NCBI RefSeq assembly: GCF_029023725.1
Contig: NZ_CP119075.1
Coordinates: 5,017,501-5,081,500 of the forward strand
Length of the DNA stretch: 64,000 nt
Direction: 5' to 3'
DNA from: Synoicihabitans lomoniglobus
GTDB taxonomy: Bacteria > Verrucomicrobiota > Verrucomicrobiia > Opitutales > Opitutaceae
Each line of letters starts with the position of its first letter. Positions within the stretch are counted from its first letter, which is position 1. Below the pieces are notes generated by a model. It had not been told where the DNA came from. It did no database searches and saw nothing but the letters and a program-made list of their open reading frames with translations. Of this stretch, positions 23,589 through 32,981 are shown piece after piece. A program made the translations under genes and the position numbers.

Positions 23589-25388
23589 TTATTCGGTGAT
23601 GTCGTAAATCTCCACCAAGGCGACACCTTCGCCGCTGAATTCGCTGCGGACCAAGACCGTCCACTCACCCGGACGCAGCTCCGTCACCCAAGCGACATCC
23701 TGGCTGTCTTCGCGCAAGGGAAACGCCCCGGCCCGAACAGCTGCCGCTCGTATTTCATCGGAGGACCCGTTCGGGCGGGTCCATTCTCCTCCCGGGCTGT
23801 TGAAAAGAAAGCCATCGGCGGTCACGGAGGCTTCGGGCTCCTGGAGCGTTCCGCTGAGGCCAAATGCAGCCAAAGTAGGTCCGACTGCGCGAATCAGGAC
23901 TCTTCGGGTGGAGTCGCCGCCAATGGAGAAGCCTGCGATCATCTGGTTGTTTTCCCCGGCCCGAACGATGCCGCGGGTGGAGAGATTGACCAAAGCCGAG
24001 GCGTTGTCGTCGTTGGAGGCACGGTGATACACCTCCACGAGGGCCAATCCGGTGGAGACGGGGTTGGCGCTGCTCACCCGGGCGGTATAGATTCCCGGTG
24101 GCAATTCGATCAAGATCGCCGCATCGGCGCTACCGGCTTCGAGGGCAAACGCTCCGACGCTGTCCGCGGCCGAGACGATGGCGGTGGTGGTCACCGGATC
24201 CGAATCCCAACCCTCGTTGGCGGCGACCGATTGGCCATCACGGTTATAGAGTTCCAAACGTGGTTTTGTCAGCACGTCAGACACGTCAAATTGGGCCAAA
24301 CCCGGACCGATGGCGCGAATGAGGCAGGTTTGGTTGTGTTCGCCGGAAATCACGAACCCAGCAACGAGCGAGTGAGTATCGCCCTCGACGACGCCACGGG
24401 TGGAGAGGTTAATCAAGCGACCCGAACGCAGCGGACGAGAGCGGACGATGGTAGCGTCGTCCCCCACGATAATTGCGCGTCCCTCGTGTTCGACCGCGCC
24501 GTAGAGATCGGCCGATGTGCTCGAGTCGGTGATGCGCCAGCTGCGCAGGCCGCCATTGGCACTCTGGTGAAACAGGCTCCCGTCGACGCCAAAGGCGAGT
24601 CCGCCGCCTAAGGTGGAGACAGCACCGTTGATTTCACCGACGAACAGATAGTTGAGCGCGCCCGATCTGTTGGTGGTGAACGCCGTGCCGTCTCTGCGCC
24701 GATATTCGACTCCTTGTTCCAGCGTGCCGTTGCCCTGGCGGGTGAGGTAATAGTAGCCAAGCGGGTCGCCGAATTCCACCAAGGTGACGTAGTCTCGGGT
24801 CTCCGTGTCATAGACCGAGGGTCGGCTCCAGTTGTGCCCGTCGAGTGAGTGCAGCAGCAGCCCGTCGTCGCCCAATGCGATGAACGGCCAGAAGCCATCG
24901 GATGCCGCGACGTGGCGAAACGTGCGCGACTCGTTCAGCTCCACGAGGGCCCAGGTTTGGCCGTCGGTCGAGGAGAGCATGGCGCCCTCGTCCCCTACCG
25001 CGATAAAACGTCCGTTGGCAAAGGCGATTGCCCGCAACGCGCGAGTCGAGACCGGGGAAGTGCGGAGGTCCCAAACCGAACCATCGACCGACGCCAATAT
25101 GGTCCCGGCCTCACCAACGGCGATGAATGTTCCGAGGCCATACGTCACGCCGTGCAGGGTTGTGGCGGTGGGCGAGGCGGTTTCTGTCCACGAGACGGCG
25201 TCGGTTGAAGTTAATATTCGTCCGCTCGTGCCGACCGCGACCAATCTGCCTTCTGTTGCAGTGACGGCCCGGAGGCTGGCACCGCCAGGGGATGTGTGCA
25301 CGGTTTCAAATTCGATTGCCGCGAAACCGAGTGAGGCGGCCAAGGACAACGTCGCCGTATAAGTGGCGAAGGTGCGAAAAAGGGGCAT
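23589..25388 (-). CDS. Secreted beta-propeller-like protein with paired verrucomicrobial C-terminal modules
   Basis: A 599-residue protein with a signal peptide (MPLFRTFATYTATLSLAASL and on). The N-terminal half (about 30-310) has repeats of the type GRFIAVGDEGAMLSSTDGQTW, a Ycf48/BNR-like propeller pattern. The C-terminal half has two copies of a module beginning with NLSTRG and holding LIRAIGPGLAQF / LIRAVGPTLAAFG and ending GLALVEVYH / GVALVEIYD, which I know as common in Opitutaceae secreted proteins. Function unknown. ATG 25388 is chosen to place the signal peptide first. It ends six bases before the HDAC-family gene and could share its transcript. Confidence 0.75.
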   Translation of the reverse strand: MPLFRTFATYTATLSLAASLGFAAIEFETVHTSPGGASLRAVTATEGRLVAVGTSGRILTSTDAVSWTETASPTATTLHGVTYGLGTFIAVGEAGTILASVDGSVWDLRTSPVSTRALRAIAFANGRFIAVGDEGAMLSSTDGQTWALVELNESRTFRHVAASDGFWPFIALGDDGLLLHSLDGHNWSRPSVYDTETRDYVTLVEFGDPLGYYYLTRQGNGTLEQGVEYRRRDGTAFTTNRSGALNYLFVGEINGAVSTLGGGLAFGVDGSLFHQSANGGLRSWRITDSSTSADLYGAVEHEGRAIIVGDDATIVRSRPLRSGRLINLSTRGVVEGDTHSLVAGFVISGEHNQTCLIRAIGPGLAQFDVSDVLTKPRLELYNRDGQSVAANEGWDSDPVTTTAIVSAADSVGAFALEAGSADAAILIELPPGIYTARVSSANPVSTGLALVEVYHRASNDDNASALVNLSTRGIVRAGENNQMIAGFSIGGDSTRRVLIRAVGPTLAAFGLSGTLQEPEASVTADGFLFNSPGGEWTRPNGSSDEIRAAAVRAGAFPLREDSQDVAWVTELRPGEWTVLVRSEFSGEGVALVEIYDITE

Positions 25389-25550
25389 GGCGGTTTGGGG
25401 ACGAAGGATTCGGAGCCAGCGAAAGCGAAGCAGATAGACGACAAACGAGTTTGAACTCAACCTTTCTGCCACCCCTGACCGACTGGTTGGGCAATCGATG
25501 CGTGGATTTTAACAAACCACGGATTGTCGCGGCTCGGGGATTGCTCCACG

Positions 25551-28500
25551 ATGCCCCTGCCTATGACCGCTGCCAAACGCCCCCCCTCATCCGAAGAGTT
25601 ACGCCAAGCCATTGCCCTTCGACTGGGTTTATTGGGTTGTCCATCCAGTGCCGGCGACACCCAGCGCGGGTTGACCGAGCTCGCGGATCCGATTTTTGCC
25701 CGCCACCGGGAGATGACCCGGCAGATGGTCGAGCGCTACTCTCCGGTGGATGGCCGCATTCAGCATTTCCTCGGGCAATACCTGGCTGAAATCGGGCCCG
25801 CTCCGACTTTGCCGCTGCGCACGCTGGTGCTCGATCAACCGGGTCTCGCGCGCGAGCTTTCACTGCCCGATCACGGGGACGAGGCCGATTCGCCGTTGTT
25901 GAAAAGCTATCGTCTGCGCAACGGCGTGTTGCACAACCCGGCCAGCGATCGTCGCACCACCAAGGGCGTGTTTCACATTGCCGAGGGAGGGCTGGCCGTG
26001 CCGGACGACAAGAAAGCGGTGCCGAAGCAGGCCTATGCGAAACTCCTGGAGATCGCGCTGGAACCGCCGGAGGAACTGACGCGCCTGCCCTACTCTTCCG
26101 ACTGGAAAGAGCCGGCGCATGCGTTGGTCTCGCTGATGTTGCGCCCGAAGGTGGTCCCGGAAGTGCCGGGCTTCACCAAAGCCAAGTCGCTCGAAATCCG
26201 TTTCTTTGCGCCGGGTTCGCTGGTTTCCAATCTCGATTTCGTCGAGTCAATCTTCGGCAACGGCGGTGACCCTTACCTTCCCGAAAACGATGCGGGTCTC
26301 GATATCGACGGCTGGACCGGCCACACCGGCTGCGTCATTCTCGCTCCGCATTTGGTCAACGTGCCCAAGATCATGCTCGGCCTGCCCCACTGGGATCTGG
26401 CCACCCCGCGTCAACGTCGTGATGGCATGTGCTGGAAATCGGAGGACGAGCTCTACAACGACGGTTCGGCTTTCAAGGTTTGCGCCCGCGACGAACGCGG
26501 CGTGGTGGTGACGCTCATCGCGGACAACTACTACGGCTACTGCAAAAAAGAGGTGAAGACGCAGATCGGCTATTCGGCCAATCTCTTCGGTTTGGCCGAG
26601 GAGGAGCACGCCGGCGGCGCGCTCGTCTACCCGTCCTACGATCTGGGCGAGGAGTTTGCCGGCAGCGTGCACGTGAAGTCGCGCGGCCATTCCTTTGGCG
26701 AGGTGGTGGAAGCCTACGGCGACTTGATCGACGTGAAGCCGGAAGGTTACGCCATCGACAAGGTGTATCCGGATATTTACTACGTTCCGGAGGACGTGCG
26801 TTTCGACCTGCCCAAGCAGACGGTGACCTGGGGCGAGGACGGCAAGGACGGCAATCTGCTGCTGCGCGCGGGCATCACCTACGTGCGGCCGTCGGGTTAC
26901 AAGGTGCAGCTCGAGCGTCCGCCCGGGCACAAGACCTGGAACCTGGTCGGCACCGTGCCGGAACCCACGTTGTGCCACAAGCCGTGCACCGTGTCCGGCG
27001 GCGGCAAATCCGAAATTTCCAAGGCCATCTCCGACGCCATTCTGCCGGGGCCGGTCTTTGTCGCCGACTTCGACCGCGACATGAACCGGGTGCAGGAGTT
27101 GCTCGATCACCCTTACGAGGAGCGGTTCGTCGATCGCGAAAAACGGGGCAAGGACAGTCGTCCGGTGCTCAGTCCGGAGCGGTCCCTCGGTTCCGTCATC
27201 AAGTTACTCACCCCGTCGTCGGAATACACGGCGGAGTTCAACGATTGGCTGGGGGTCATTCCCCAATACATCAAGGAAATCGTCTTTGTGGTGAAGCGGC
27301 ACTTCCGCAGCGAATGGGGCGAGGATTGGCGCAGCCACTTCTCGGTTGACATCATCAATGGCACGCCGGGCAACGAACTCAAATGCGACAACCGCAAGCT
27401 CAACGCCAGTTACCTGCGCATGGGTTTCCGCGACGATGGTTCGTGGCGGGTGTTCGGCTTGCGCGAGGATTTCCATCCGGCCGCGAAAGTGCAGATGGAG
27501 GACGATATCACGGCCTCGGTCGTGGTGCCTTCGGATGTGCTCCCGGGACTGGCGGCCGGCTCCGTGCGTAAATCGCAAAAGTTCGTCGAAAATTGCGAGA
27601 CGCGTCTCTTCCAACGCCCCGACGATGCGATTCATCGTGGCTACGATAAGCAGACCGAAATCGATCTCTCCAAACCCGGCAATTTCATCTCGAATTTCGA
27701 GCCGTTGGATCGCGCTGATGCGAAGTCGTTCGTGGAAAACGCCATCGATTTCGACAAGTGGACCGATCCGGTGAAGAACCTGATCAAACAGGCGGCCGCC
27801 GCGCCCGATGGTATCACCTACTTCGTCTCGCCCGCGCATCCGCGTATCGTGGATGGCAAGCCGACGAAAAATCCGCGCTACCTGCAGATGCGGCCAGATC
27901 TGGATGATCCGCGGTCGGTGCATCTCGCCCACATGGCGACGCGCCTGCATCGCCGTCTGGCGGCGGACGCGCCGGTTTACACCCCGGTCGATGCGGTGGT
28001 GCCGGGTCGGCGCAATAACCCGCCCGATGTGGAAGCCGGCATCCGCGCGCTCGCGGTGTTCAACCCGATTCATTACTTCGAACTGCCCGAGTTGTTCATG
28101 GAGTGCATCAGCTCGATGACCGGCAAGTCGCCCTCGACGACCGGCGCTGGTTCGGAAGGTGCGATGACGAAGGGTCCGTTCAATTGTCTGCCCATGGTCT
28201 ACGACCTGAACGCCGCGCTGGTTTCGCTGCTGCTCACCGATCATCCGGCCTTCGTCTCGGCCGCCGGTTACGTCGGCCCCAAGGTGCGCACGGATCACGA
28301 CGTGAGCCTACTCATTCCCGAGGTCTGGTGCCGCATGCAACCCCATGAGCGTGAGCCGCAATACCTGATCGAAAACGGCTATCTGGAAAAGTGCGTTGAT
28401 ATGGAAGTCGACGGCAAAACGGTGCTGTCCAGCCGACTCGGTTATCGCATCACGGCCAAGTTTGCCCGGACGTTCTTTGGTCGGGTGTTCAACCATCCCC

Positions 28501-28979
28501 ACGTCGTATTCACGGAGGAGATGCTCAAGCCGGAGTTGCAGGATGAGGCCATGTTTGCCGAAGGCATGGAAAACATCAGCATCACGCATCAGCGGATTGC
28601 GCAGGCCTACTTCGATGATGGCACAATCGATGAGGCGTGTCCGCCCTTGCAGGCTCTGCTCCACATCATGGCCAAGGGTGATTGGAACGGCCACGGTCTC
28701 GATTCTGCCGAAGTGCGAGGCATGTTCTCGCGCGAAGTGCTGTTGGCCAGCGACTGGTATCAGGAACGCCTGGCCTCCAAGCAAGTGTGGGACACCGGCC
28801 TGTGGGAACGTCATGTCGACACCCTCGAACTCGCCATCGACAACCCGGCCTACGAGGACGTCGTCGATCGCATGGATTTGAAAACCCGATTGAAGGCGGC
28901 GCAGGCGGAATGTGAGCGCGTGAAGAGCGACGCTTATCTCAAATCCCTGGTCGGCACGCTCGGTCGGCAGCCGGTTTAA
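25551..28979 (+). CDS. Probable PPi-dependent phosphoenolpyruvate carboxykinase
   Basis: A 1,142-residue cytosolic protein. Its length and sequence features match the 130-kDa pyrophosphate-type PEPCK family (EC 4.1.1.38) known from Propionibacterium and Entamoeba, which interconverts oxaloacetate plus PPi and PEP plus phosphate. Visible elements are SDRRTTKGVFHI, DGWTGHTGCVILAPH, ADNYYGYCKKEVKTQIGYSA and a phosphate-loop-like VSGGGKSEISKAISDA (about 489-504). The assignment rests on recall of the family, not on an alignment. ATG 25551 is chosen, preceded by GGGG 15 bases upstream; another ATG at 25563 is possible. The gene is divergent from the propeller protein. Confidence 0.65.
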   Translation: MPLPMTAAKRPPSSEELRQAIALRLGLLGCPSSAGDTQRGLTELADPIFARHREMTRQMVERYSPVDGRIQHFLGQYLAEIGPAPTLPLRTLVLDQPGLARELSLPDHGDEADSPLLKSYRLRNGVLHNPASDRRTTKGVFHIAEGGLAVPDDKKAVPKQAYAKLLEIALEPPEELTRLPYSSDWKEPAHALVSLMLRPKVVPEVPGFTKAKSLEIRFFAPGSLVSNLDFVESIFGNGGDPYLPENDAGLDIDGWTGHTGCVILAPHLVNVPKIMLGLPHWDLATPRQRRDGMCWKSEDELYNDGSAFKVCARDERGVVVTLIADNYYGYCKKEVKTQIGYSANLFGLAEEEHAGGALVYPSYDLGEEFAGSVHVKSRGHSFGEVVEAYGDLIDVKPEGYAIDKVYPDIYYVPEDVRFDLPKQTVTWGEDGKDGNLLLRAGITYVRPSGYKVQLERPPGHKTWNLVGTVPEPTLCHKPCTVSGGGKSEISKAISDAILPGPVFVADFDRDMNRVQELLDHPYEERFVDREKRGKDSRPVLSPERSLGSVIKLLTPSSEYTAEFNDWLGVIPQYIKEIVFVVKRHFRSEWGEDWRSHFSVDIINGTPGNELKCDNRKLNASYLRMGFRDDGSWRVFGLREDFHPAAKVQMEDDITASVVVPSDVLPGLAAGSVRKSQKFVENCETRLFQRPDDAIHRGYDKQTEIDLSKPGNFISNFEPLDRADAKSFVENAIDFDKWTDPVKNLIKQAAAAPDGITYFVSPAHPRIVDGKPTKNPRYLQMRPDLDDPRSVHLAHMATRLHRRLAADAPVYTPVDAVVPGRRNNPPDVEAGIRALAVFNPIHYFELPELFMECISSMTGKSPSTTGAGSEGAMTKGPFNCLPMVYDLNAALVSLLLTDHPAFVSAAGYVGPKVRTDHDVSLLIPEVWCRMQPHEREPQYLIENGYLEKCVDMEVDGKTVLSSRLGYRITAKFARTFFGRVFNHPHVVFTEEMLKPELQDEAMFAEGMENISITHQRIAQAYFDDGTIDEACPPLQALLHIMAKGDWNGHGLDSAEVRGMFSREVLLASDWYQERLASKQVWDTGLWERHVDTLELAIDNPAYEDVVDRMDLKTRLKAAQAECERVKSDAYLKSLVGTLGRQPV

Positions 28980-28984
28980 ACTGC

Positions 28985-29019
28985 GGCCCGGTTCGACGAC
29001 GGGCCCGGTTGTTCGGGCC
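28985..29019. terminator. Overlapping hairpins between convergent genes
   Basis: GGCCCG (28985-28990) pairs with CGGGCC (29000-29005), and a second GGCCCG (29002-29007) pairs with CGGGCC (29014-29019). The two stems are mutually exclusive. They fill the gap between the PEPCK-like and SulP genes, and probably serve both as terminator despite a missing T-tract. Confidence 0.45.
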
Positions 29020-30875
29020 TAGTCGTCGGACTCTTTTTTCTTCCGCGCCTGGTCCACGAAGATGCGGATTTCGGCATCGCGCCGACCCAGCACTTGGGTG
29101 GCGCGTTTGAGCGCGTCGCGAGTTGACAGCGTGGGGTTGGCGGGCACTTCGCGGAAGAAGTTCTCCTCACCCAAGCGATCGATGAAGCCGGAGTTGCGCA
29201 GGACCCGCGTAATCTCCCGGCCGGCGCCGGAAATGAGGAGCTGGCGTTTGGATTTTTTGAGGAAGTCGTGAAACTCTTCGATCGCGATGGCGGCGGTGGC
29301 ATCGAGGTTGCGGGCGTTTTTGAGGCGGAGGATGACGACTTTGATGCTCGGGTCGCGGATGACCTCGCGGATCTGCTGGGTGAAGATCTCGGTCGAACCG
29401 AAAAACAGGTCGCCTTCGGCGTGAAGGATGGAGATGCCGGGAACGTTGCGCCGGTTGGGGGTGGGCAGTTCGGCGAGTTGGCCCTCGGGGTTGAAGTTGT
29501 ATTCCACCAGCTCCGGATTTCCGGCCTTCTTGAGGAACAGCATGATCGAGGTGAACGCGCCGAGGTAGATGGCGGCATCGATCGTAAACAGGAGGGAACT
29601 GACAAACGTGACGACGAATACGATGGTGTCCGATCGCGTGGTGCGCAGCGCCAGCAGGAGGTTGCGGCGATTGATGAGCGAGCAGGCGATGCCCATGACC
29701 AGCACGGCGAGCGCGGCCTTGGGAATGAATTTGATGAGCGGGCCGACACAGAACAGCAGCACCAGGACGACCAAGCCGGAGATGACATTGGCCAGCGGCG
29801 AGCGGGCGCCAGACATGTCGTTGAGCACCGAGCGGGTGAGCGACCCCGAGGCGTTCATGCCGCCGCAGGCGGCGGTGGCGAGGTTGGCCATGCCCATCGC
29901 ATACATCTCCTGATTGACCACAAACCGGTGGCCGGCGCGGGACGCGACTGTCTTGCCAATGGAACTGCCCTCGAGGATTGAAACAAACGCCAGCGCCAGG
30001 GCCGGGGCCGCGAGATTGCCCACGAGTTGGAAATCGAAGATGCCCGGGAAAAACCGGAAGTTGGTGAGGCGAAACGTCTCCAGGTAGGCGATGTGCCAGT
30101 CGATGTATTTGAAGCCGAGCCCCACCAGGCCGGTCAGCACCAAGGTCGCGACAATGCTGGGGATTTTCGGGGCCCAGCGGCTCAGTGCCTGACTCAAGGC
30201 CAGGGTGGCAGCCGCCATGACGAGCTCGGGCCAGTGGGTTTGCGGGAGGAGCCGGATGGTCTCCTGCAGAATGCCGAGAAAGGTCGATCCACCGGTGGTG
30301 CGAAAACCGAGGATGTTTTGAAACTGGTTGACGAAAATCAGCGCGGCGGCGGCGGTGATATAGCCAGTGATGACCGACCGGGAAATGTAGTTGATCAGCA
30401 TCGAGGCCCGCGCGAGGGCGCCCACGACGAGGAAAAACCCCACCATCAGCACGAACAGCGGCAGGGCGAGCATGCGTTGTTCGGCAGGCAGACCGCTGGC
30501 CGCGAGTCCCGTCAGCAGCAGAATCGCGGTCGCATTGGTCGGACCCAGCACCACGAAACGCGTGCCGCTGAAGAAGGGTCCAACGGTTGCTCCCACGGCA
30601 CTGCTGATGAGACCCATCAGGGCGGGCACGCCGGCGATCAAGGAGAAGGCGATGCTCTGGGGGAAGGCGAGCAACGCGACGTTGATGCCGGCGCGGGCAT
30701 CGGCGGCGAACGTGGATTTGGGCGGTCGGCGAAACAAACGACGGCCGGGGAACCAGTCGAGGTCGATGCCGTGCCAGATGCCGCGCGCCCAATAGCGCAG
30801 GATACGACCCCAACGACGATGGCGGGCGGGCGCGGAAGGCGGGACGGAAACGGGTTGATCGGTCGGTTCGCTCAC
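29019..30875 (-). CDS. SulP family anion transporter with STAS domain
   Basis: A 618-residue inner-membrane protein starting at GTG. The N-terminal cytoplasmic part (1-60) precedes about 12-14 membrane segments (about 65-455), including AGINVALLAFPQSIAFSLIA, the family's first conserved helix, and the signature region GGMNASGSLTRSVLNDMSGARS. A C-terminal STAS domain (about 480-590) ends in a charged tail. SulP proteins carry sulfate, bicarbonate or other anions; the substrate here is open. It is the only transporter of this type in the window and has no sulfate-assimilation neighbours. Confidence 0.9.
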   Translation of the reverse strand: MSEPTDQPVSVPPSAPARHRRWGRILRYWARGIWHGIDLDWFPGRRLFRRPPKSTFAADARAGINVALLAFPQSIAFSLIAGVPALMGLISSAVGATVGPFFSGTRFVVLGPTNATAILLLTGLAASGLPAEQRMLALPLFVLMVGFFLVVGALARASMLINYISRSVITGYITAAAALIFVNQFQNILGFRTTGGSTFLGILQETIRLLPQTHWPELVMAAATLALSQALSRWAPKIPSIVATLVLTGLVGLGFKYIDWHIAYLETFRLTNFRFFPGIFDFQLVGNLAAPALALAFVSILEGSSIGKTVASRAGHRFVVNQEMYAMGMANLATAACGGMNASGSLTRSVLNDMSGARSPLANVISGLVVLVLLFCVGPLIKFIPKAALAVLVMGIACSLINRRNLLLALRTTRSDTIVFVVTFVSSLLFTIDAAIYLGAFTSIMLFLKKAGNPELVEYNFNPEGQLAELPTPNRRNVPGISILHAEGDLFFGSTEIFTQQIREVIRDPSIKVVILRLKNARNLDATAAIAIEEFHDFLKKSKRQLLISGAGREITRVLRNSGFIDRLGEENFFREVPANPTLSTRDALKRATQVLGRRDAEIRIFVDQARKKKESDD

Positions 30876-30986
30876 GGAGCAGTCTTCACCGTGAGATTAA
30901 CGATACGGCGACGTCAACCGGAGCGATGGGTCAACGCGTTGAATTGTGGGTTGTTGTGCCGGAGCGGTGGATTAGGGTGCGTGCCC

Positions 30987-32021
30987 ATGAAACGTCGGCT
31001 GATCCTCGGTTTGCTCGCGATATTTTTAGCCGGTGGTGCGGGGATGCACGGCCAAGATGTCGGACCTGAAGCCCTGTCGACTTCCAAACCCCGCTACCCT
31101 TTCGCCATGCGGCGGGCCGGTTTGAGCGGCGACGTGACCGTAGCTTTCGTGGTCGATACGCAAGGGCGGGTGCGAGCTCCGTTCATCGCGGAAGCGAGTC
31201 ACCCGGCGTTTCGTCAAAGTGCGATCGATGCGGTGATGGAATGGAAATTCAAACCTGCCATGGTCGACGACAAAGCGGTCAACGCGCGGATGCGTGCGCC
31301 CATTCACTTTCGAATCATCGGTGAGGAGGAGAATTTTGGGTGGCGGGTCATACGACCGCGGACCTTCTCCTCCGAAGTGCCGGAGGCCTACCGTTGGGAT
31401 GAGGCACCGGTGCTGGAACATTTTGCCCCACCGGTATTCCCCCGTGAGGCGATGATGGAACGCCGGAAGGGAAAGGTGACGGTCAAGTTCGTGGTCGGAC
31501 CGGATGGATTGGTGGCGGGCACGCTGACCAGCGGCAAAGCGGATGATACGATCAAAGCAGCCGCAGCGGCGGCGGTGGAAATATTTCGATTTACCCCGGC
31601 GACTCAGCAGGGCGTGCCTTGCGGAGCCATCCTGCACATGGATTTCGATTTCAAATTCGGATCGAAGAGTGACGCGCCGGTAACGGCTGAAATGAAGCGG
31701 CTGGTCAAGATCCTGAAGTCATCCGAAACAGCGATGCCGGAACTGAAGGATTTGGACGAGGTGCCCATGGCGATCTATCAGCGCTCGCCCCGAATTCCCC
31801 CGGCATTGGCGGGCAGCCCCGGTGGGGGTGAAGCGACGATCGAGTTTGTGATCAACCGCAATGGTTCCGCCATGTTGCCGCGGGTCGTGGCGGCAACTGA
31901 ACTCGCCTATGGTTATGCCGCCGCGCAGGCGGTGGCGGACTGGCAGTTTGCCGTGCCACTGATCGACGGCGAGCCGACCGATGTGCGGGCGGTGATCCCG
32001 ATCAAATTTACGGGCAATTGA
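30987..32021 (+). CDS. Secreted protein with three TonB-C-like domains
   Basis: A 344-residue protein with a signal peptide (1-22, MKRRLILGLLAIFLAGGAGM). Three copies of a TonB C-terminal-like unit follow: about 30-112 (PRYPFAMRRAGLSGDVTVAF), 145-228 (PPVFPREAMMERRKGKVTVK) and 263-344 (SPRIPPALAGSPGGGEATIE). Each has the typical order of proline start, strand, helix with AAV.. and W/F-KF/QF ending. There is no TonB proline-rich linker or partner ExbB/ExbD nearby, so energy transduction is not implied. An upstream in-frame extension lies opposite the SulP gene and is not used. Confidence 0.8.
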   Translation: MKRRLILGLLAIFLAGGAGMHGQDVGPEALSTSKPRYPFAMRRAGLSGDVTVAFVVDTQGRVRAPFIAEASHPAFRQSAIDAVMEWKFKPAMVDDKAVNARMRAPIHFRIIGEEENFGWRVIRPRTFSSEVPEAYRWDEAPVLEHFAPPVFPREAMMERRKGKVTVKFVVGPDGLVAGTLTSGKADDTIKAAAAAAVEIFRFTPATQQGVPCGAILHMDFDFKFGSKSDAPVTAEMKRLVKILKSSETAMPELKDLDEVPMAIYQRSPRIPPALAGSPGGGEATIEFVINRNGSAMLPRVVAATELAYGYAAAQAVADWQFAVPLIDGEPTDVRAVIPIKFTGN

Positions 32022-32082
32022 ATCGGGTCGTGCAAAGGGATTAAACCTGACTCCGGCGGCGAGTCCGCCCAGTCTCGCAAGC

Positions 32083-32487
32083 ATGGCTGAAAATCCCCCG
32101 CCTCCCCCCCACCCTGCGTTGGGTCAGGTCGCCATCACGGTCAGTGATGTGACGGCCGCGAAGACGTTTTATCGCGATGTGATTGGGTTGAAGTTCCTCT
32201 TCGATGCCGGGCCTAATCTGGCGTTTCTTCAGACGGGCGACGTGCGGATCATGTTGTCGACGCCGCAGGGGCATGGAGAACCGGGCAAGAACTCCACGCT
32301 CTACTTCAAGGTGACGGACATCGTGACGACGCACGCCGCGATTGTGGCCCGCGGGGCGGCGGATGAGCGGGCACCGGCCTTGACGGCACCGATGCCGGAT
32401 CATGATTTATGGATGGGATTTGTGCGTGATCCCGATGGCAATCTCGTGGGCCTCATGGAGGAAGTGCGTCCCCCGGTCGGTCGATGA
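32083..32487 (+). CDS. VOC/glyoxalase family protein
   Basis: A 134-residue protein with one vicinal-oxygen-chelate domain arranged as two beta-alpha-beta-beta-beta modules. ALGQVAITVSDVTAAKTFYR and FVRDPDGNLVGLMEEV (typical DPDGN-x-x-x-L/E ending with the metal-ligand Glu) support it. Substrate unknown. Its stop overlaps the start of the FKBP gene (ATGA at 32484-32487), so both are co-translated. Confidence 0.85.
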   Translation: MAENPPPPPHPALGQVAITVSDVTAAKTFYRDVIGLKFLFDAGPNLAFLQTGDVRIMLSTPQGHGEPGKNSTLYFKVTDIVTTHAAIVARGAADERAPALTAPMPDHDLWMGFVRDPDGNLVGLMEEVRPPVGR

Positions 32488-32981
32488 AGAGCATCATTGC
32501 AACGATCGTGATCATTGCCGCCGTGGTGGGCGGATTGTGGTGGTTCACCGACCAGCAAAACCAGCGGGCGCAGGCCGAGGCGGAAGTCGCCCGCCTGGCG
32601 GCGATCGAGAATACGCGGGCGGAGCGCCTGGCTTTGTTTGGCGAGGCGGCGCTGGCGGAGGGTATCGAGTGGTCCGACACGGGCATGGGCATGCTGCGAA
32701 TCGAAGAAGGCACAGGGTCGCGACCCTATCCGGGTGCGTATGTGAAATTCAACTACGTCGTGCGGTTGAAGGACGGCGTCGAAGTGCAGCGCACGGAAAA
32801 GCCGACCGAGGCTCGGATCGGCCAGATGGTGCCAGGGATGTCATCGGGACTGCAGCAGATGAAAACCGGGGGGCGCGCGGTGTTGTTCATTCCCCCCAAG
32901 CTGGGTTACGGCGGTTCGGCCTATGGTCCGATTCCGGCGAACGCGGGGTTGATCTTCGAGGTCGAACTTTTACCCAATTAG
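32484..32981 (+). CDS. Membrane-anchored FKBP-type peptidyl-prolyl isomerase
   Basis: A 165-residue protein with an N-terminal membrane anchor (about 3-22), a short helical linker, then an FKBP domain (about 60-165) with GAYVKFNYVVRLKDG, MSSGLQQMKTGGRAVLFIPP and LGYGG near the end of the domain. It should catalyse prolyl isomerisation of periplasmic proteins. Its stop overlaps by four bases that of the convergent PEP-CTERM gene (32978-32981). Confidence 0.88.
   Translation: MKSIIATIVIIAAVVGGLWWFTDQQNQRAQAEAEVARLAAIENTRAERLALFGEAALAEGIEWSDTGMGMLRIEEGTGSRPYPGAYVKFNYVVRLKDGVEVQRTEKPTEARIGQMVPGMSSGLQQMKTGGRAVLFIPPKLGYGGSAYGPIPANAGLIFEVELLPN

Noticed and set aside
23121-24611. A 496-residue open frame on the plus strand across the HDAC and propeller genes
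   Set aside because: It spans two recognised genes on the other strand and shows no family signature.
30027-30986. An upstream extension of the triple TonB-C protein
   Set aside because: It lies opposite the SulP gene; the signal peptide begins at ATG 30987.
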